Below are positions 7,906-9,951 of a stretch of 9,951 bases of DNA, piece by piece. Both the position numbers and the translations under genes were made by a program. The stretch comes from Dehalococcoidia bacterium (GTDB lineage Bacteria > Chloroflexota > Dehalococcoidia > Dehalococcoidales > W498): contig JAUWEU010000012.1 in NCBI GenBank assembly GCA_030608125.1, forward strand, positions 1 through 9,951. Reading direction: 5' to 3'. A model generated the notes under the pieces. It saw only the letters and a program-made list of their open reading frames with translations. It searched no databases and had not been told where the DNA came from. The stretch's first letter is position 1. Every line of letters begins with the position of its first letter.

Positions 7906-7921
7906 TTTGAAGTAATGCGAT

Positions 7922-8236
7922 ATGACCGCACAATATCCCTGCAAGTTCACTGTCATTTTAGAACCTGAGGAAGATGGGGGCTACTCCATTCATTGCCCTG
8001 CTCTGCCTGGTTGCTCCAGCCAAGGGAACAGTATTGAGGAAGCCCTAGACAATATCAAGGAGGCTATCTCCGGTGTGTTGAAGGTGCGTCATAAAGAGGG
8101 AATGCCTATACTTAGAGAAACCTCTGAGATGCTAACCGAGGAGATTAGGCAGATACTAGCCGAGCGGGCTGAGGACAGATTACCTCTCACTATAGAGACC
8201 CGGGAGGTGGAGCTACCGGCAGAGGTAGTGGTGTAA
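7922..8236 (+). CDS. hicB: HicB-like antitoxin (type II toxin-antitoxin)
   Basis: A 104-residue protein whose first 50 residues carry the HicB/UPF0150 partial RNase-H-like signature: FTVILEPEEDGGYSI (9-23), then PALPGCSSQGNSIEEAL (26-42) and a helix (DNIKEAISGVL). HicB proteins bind and neutralise the mRNA-cleaving toxin HicA. The C-terminal half is charged and ends in a short strand-like tail (REVELPAEVVV) with no recognisable DNA-binding domain. The ATG has no clear ribosome site and lies 17 bases after tRNA-Ala. The next ATG abuts its stop codon (TAAATG), which begins a broken hicA. The gene is intact while its toxin partner is not, so it is an orphan antitoxin here unless it acts on another HicA elsewhere. 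Family call is strong. Confidence 0.88.
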   Translation: MTAQYPCKFTVILEPEEDGGYSIHCPALPGCSSQGNSIEEALDNIKEAISGVLKVRHKEGMPILRETSEMLTEEIRQILAERAEDRLPLTIETREVELPAEVVV

Positions 8237-8319
8237 ATGCCGCAGCTTCCTATCATTTCAGGATGGGAGGCTGTCAGGGCTTAAGTGTGGATGAATTTGT
8301 ATTGTTGCTTAGAAGCTGA
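8237..8319 (+). pseudogene. hicA: hicA toxin remnant with internal deletion
   Basis: Directly after the hicB stop, ATG 8237 encodes MPQLPIISGWEAVRA and then TAA (8282-8284). This is the typical N-terminus of YcfA/HicA toxins (MPxLPxxSGxE...). Overlapping it in another frame, from 8278 to the TGA at 8317-8319, is GLSVDEFVLLLRS, the typical C-terminus of the same family (...QAGLSVEEFLxLL). The roughly 45 codons that should lie between, including the catalytic histidine in the GSH region and the RNA-binding surface, are missing. The two ends join out of frame at CAGGGCTTAAG (8275-8285). The toxin cannot be functional. Family resemblance at both ends is from memory of HicA sequences, not an alignment. 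Confidence 0.75.
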
Positions 8320-8349
8320 AGGTGAGGCTAAAAGTTTTACTAATTGTAA

Positions 8350-8361
8350 CCCCAGCTCCAC
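8350..8361 (+). repeat. Direct repeat copy 2 of the tRNA-Ala 3' end, followed by CCA
   Basis: CCCCAGCTCCAC is identical to 7894-7905. Read on to 8363, it gives the acceptor strand, discriminator A and a full CCA (8361-8363), which the intact tRNA gene lacks. No T-loop, anticodon arm or 5' acceptor strand is present before it, so it is a 3' fragment and not a second tRNA. It closes a segment of about 456 bases holding hicB and the hicA remnant. It may be the displaced 3' end of the original tRNA gene. Confidence 0.45.
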
Positions 8362-8388
8362 CATAGTCTGGCAATCTTACCCTTCGCC

Positions 8389-8417
8389 TTGACATTTTGG
8401 AAGCGGAGGGCTTTTAT
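8389..8417 (+). promoter_or_regulatory. Candidate sigma-70 promoter for leuS
   Basis: TTGACA (8389-8394), a perfect -35, is followed after 17 bases by TTTTAT (8412-8417), a 4-of-6 -10 box. Transcription would begin near 8424, leaving only about 11 bases before the leuS ATG. The leader would be very short, with the ribosome site AAGGGAG (8424-8430) at its extreme 5' end. There is no room for a T-box leader. The promoter lies just beyond the second tRNA-end repeat, so leuS is independent of the hicBA segment. Confidence 0.45.
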
Positions 8418-8434
8418 TTAGATAAGGGAGATAG

Positions 8435-9951
8435 ATGGTAGTTAAATATAACCCACAAGAGATAGAGAAGAAGTGGCAGCAGAGGTGGGCTGAGGACAGG
8501 CTTTACGAGGTTAGCGAGGATGACCCCCGCCCCAAGTGGTATGCGCTGACCATGTTCCCCTATACTTCAGGTGACCTGCATATCGGGCACTGGTACGCTA
8601 TGGCTCCGTCTGATGTTCATGCCCGGTTTAAGCGAATGCAGGGCTATAATGTGCTTCACCCTATGGGTTTTGATGCCTTTGGACTACCAGCCGAGAATGC
8701 AGCTATCAGCCGGGGCATCCACCCTTTCACCTGGACGATGCAAAACATAGACAATATGCGCCGCCAGCTTAAGAGCATGGGTGCTATCTACGACTGGAAC
8801 CGGGAGGTGATTACCTGCCTCCCTGAGTACTACAAGTGGACACAGTGGTTCTTTTTGAAGCTGTATGAGAATGGTCTGGCTTATCGGGGCAAGGCTCCGG
8901 TTAACTGGTGCCCCCGCTGTCAGACGGTGCTAGCTAATGAGCAGGTAGTGGAGGGCTTCTGTGAGCGCTGCGGGGCAGCAGTGAGCCGACGGGATTTGGA
9001 GCAGTGGTTTTTCCGAATCACCAAATATGCTGATAAGCTTATGCAGCATAATGGCATTGACTGGCCAGAGCGAATAAAGATGATGCAGAGGAACTGGGTG
9101 GGTAAGAGCCAAGGCACTGAGATTTCCTTCGCCCTTGACCATCCTGGAGTAGATGAAAGGGAAATCAGGGTATTTACCACCCGCCCTGATACTATCTTTG
9201 GTGTTACCTTTATGGTTCTGGCTCCTGAGCACCCGCTGGTGACTAGGCTAGTTTCGCCTGAGAAAAGGGCTGAGGTTAAAGACTATGTGGCACGGTCACA
9301 GCGCCAGACCGAGATAGAGAGGCTATCAACCGAGAAGGAAAAGGATGGGGTGTTTATCGGAGCTTATGCCACAAATAGAGTTAACCGGGAAAAGGTGGCT
9401 ATCTGGATTGCTGATTATGTATTGATGGGCTACGGCACCGGAGCAGTAATGGGGGTGCCAGCTCATGATGAGCGTGACTTCGCTTTTGCCAAGAAGTATA
9501 ACTTACCCATTAGACTAGTGATAGCTCCACCCGCGTGGCAGGGGGAGGAGCTAAAGGAGGCATATATTGAACCGGGTGTTATGGTGAACTCAGGAAACTT
9601 TGATGGGCTCCCCAGCCAGCAGGGCATAGAGGCAATCTCTGATTTTCTGGAGGAGAAGGGTTGGGGAAAGCGAACCATAACCTACCGGATTCGCGACTGG
9701 CTAATCTCCCGCCAGCGATATTGGGGAGCACCAATACCCATGATTTACTGTCCTAACTGTGGCATTGTCCCTGTCCCTGAGCCAGACCTACCAGTATTGC
9801 TACCTGAAGACGCTGAGTTCAGACCTACCGGTGAATCCCCGTTGAAGTATTGTGAGCAGTTTGTCAATACTACCTGCCCACAATGCTCGGCTCCAGCCAA
9901 GAGGGAGACTGATACTATGGATACCTTTATGTGCTCCTCGTGGTATCTTTT
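8435..9951 (+). CDS. leuS: Leucyl-tRNA synthetase (3' end beyond the window)
   Basis: Class I aminoacyl-tRNA synthetase that charges tRNA-Leu. About 505 residues are visible with no stop before the window ends. The start MVVKYNPQEIEKKWQ is the usual LeuRS beginning, with AAGGGAG four bases upstream. Motifs seen are HIGH (49-52), GFDAFGLPAENAA (78-90), a zinc-knuckle pair CPRC (159-162) and CERC (176-179), and the editing (CP1) domain with TTRPDTIFG (248-256) and PAHDERD (342-348, D345 at the editing-site aspartate). The return to the catalytic core is at RDWLISRQRYWG (420-431), and TDTMDTFMCSSWY (492-504) stands at the very end. Extra cysteine pairs at C439/C442 and C481/C484 may bind a second zinc. 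The KMSKS loop and anticodon-binding domain lie outside. Identity is certain. Confidence 0.97.
   Translation, partial: MVVKYNPQEIEKKWQQRWAEDRLYEVSEDDPRPKWYALTMFPYTSGDLHIGHWYAMAPSDVHARFKRMQGYNVLHPMGFDAFGLPAENAAISRGIHPFTWTMQNIDNMRRQLKSMGAIYDWNREVITCLPEYYKWTQWFFLKLYENGLAYRGKAPVNWCPRCQTVLANEQVVEGFCERCGAAVSRRDLEQWFFRITKYADKLMQHNGIDWPERIKMMQRNWVGKSQGTEISFALDHPGVDEREIRVFTTRPDTIFGVTFMVLAPEHPLVTRLVSPEKRAEVKDYVARSQRQTEIERLSTEKEKDGVFIGAYATNRVNREKVAIWIADYVLMGYGTGAVMGVPAHDERDFAFAKKYNLPIRLVIAPPAWQGEELKEAYIEPGVMVNSGNFDGLPSQQGIEAISDFLEEKGWGKRTITYRIRDWLISRQRYWGAPIPMIYCPNCGIVPVPEPDLPVLLPEDAEFRPTGESPLKYCEQFVNTTCPQCSAPAKRETDTMDTFMCSSWYL

Noticed and set aside
7706..7933. 75-codon open frame on the minus strand across the clpC end and the tRNA
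   Set aside because: It is the antisense of tRNA-Ala and gives the familiar false GGIRTPYLLT-type peptide. The plus-strand tRNA and clpC explain the region.
8266..8363. Possible second tRNA using GGAGGCTG near 8267 with the CAGCTCCACCA end
   Set aside because: The spacing is too long and the acceptor does not pair cleanly. There is no T-loop or anticodon arm, and the 5' part is hicA coding sequence.
8309..8395. 28-codon minus-strand open frame starting MSRRRVRLPDYGG
   Set aside because: Too short, no ribosome site, overlaps the hicA remnant and the tRNA-end repeat, and matches no family I know.
8364..8434. T-box or other riboswitch upstream of leuS
   Set aside because: The candidate promoter leaves only about 11 bases of leader, and I see no T-box sequence or terminator/antiterminator pair.
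8920..9678. Minus-strand open frames opposite leuS
   Set aside because: The plus-strand frame is unmistakably leucyl-tRNA synthetase, and these are shadows of it.

Overview
This is a 9.95 kb bacterial chromosome segment. It has a moderate GC content, tightly packed genes and Shine-Dalgarno-type ribosome sites. Gene content (a short FSA/TalC-type transaldolase beside pyrG, a ClpC-type unfoldase, leuS) would fit a Chloroflexota/Dehalococcoidia-like bacterium or a related uncultured lineage. That assignment is an impression from protein character, not a demonstrated placement.

Left arm (minus strand, 1-2562): pyrG (CTP synthase) and, 40 bases downstream, a 215-residue transaldolase. They look like one transcript driven by a near-consensus promoter (TTGACA, 17-base spacer, TATTAT) at 2534-2562. 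A weak inverted repeat follows the transaldolase at 28-69.

Middle (plus strand, 2603-7813): five tightly packed genes, most overlapping. They encode a class I SAM methyltransferase, a VTT/DedA-like membrane protein, a membrane-anchored methyltransferase-like protein with a degenerate cofactor loop, an alpha/beta-hydrolase-like protein (TTG start with a strong ribosome site), and ClpC. Overlaps of 13, 29 and 4 bases and a 14-base gap argue for one translationally coupled operon. ClpC keeps both ATPase sites, the short UvrB/UvrC-like middle domain and the IGF loop used to dock on ClpP. The four upstream proteins look like a membrane-associated set of unknown function.

Right arm (plus strand, 7832-9951): a complete tRNA-Ala(GGC) without encoded CCA, a HicB-like antitoxin gene 17 bases after it, and then a wrecked hicA. 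Only the first 15 codons and about the last 13 codons of the HicA toxin remain, in different frames, with the catalytic middle gone. Just beyond this lies a second copy of the tRNA 3' end, followed by CCA. So the hicB/hicA-remnant segment is bracketed by 12-base direct repeats of the tRNA 3' end, the usual footprint of an element integrated at a tRNA gene. leuS follows with its own candidate promoter and runs off the window end.

The most interesting points are (1) the hicBA cassette between tRNA 3'-end repeats with a decapitated toxin and surviving antitoxin, and (2) the uncharacterised membrane/methyltransferase/hydrolase operon coupled to clpC.
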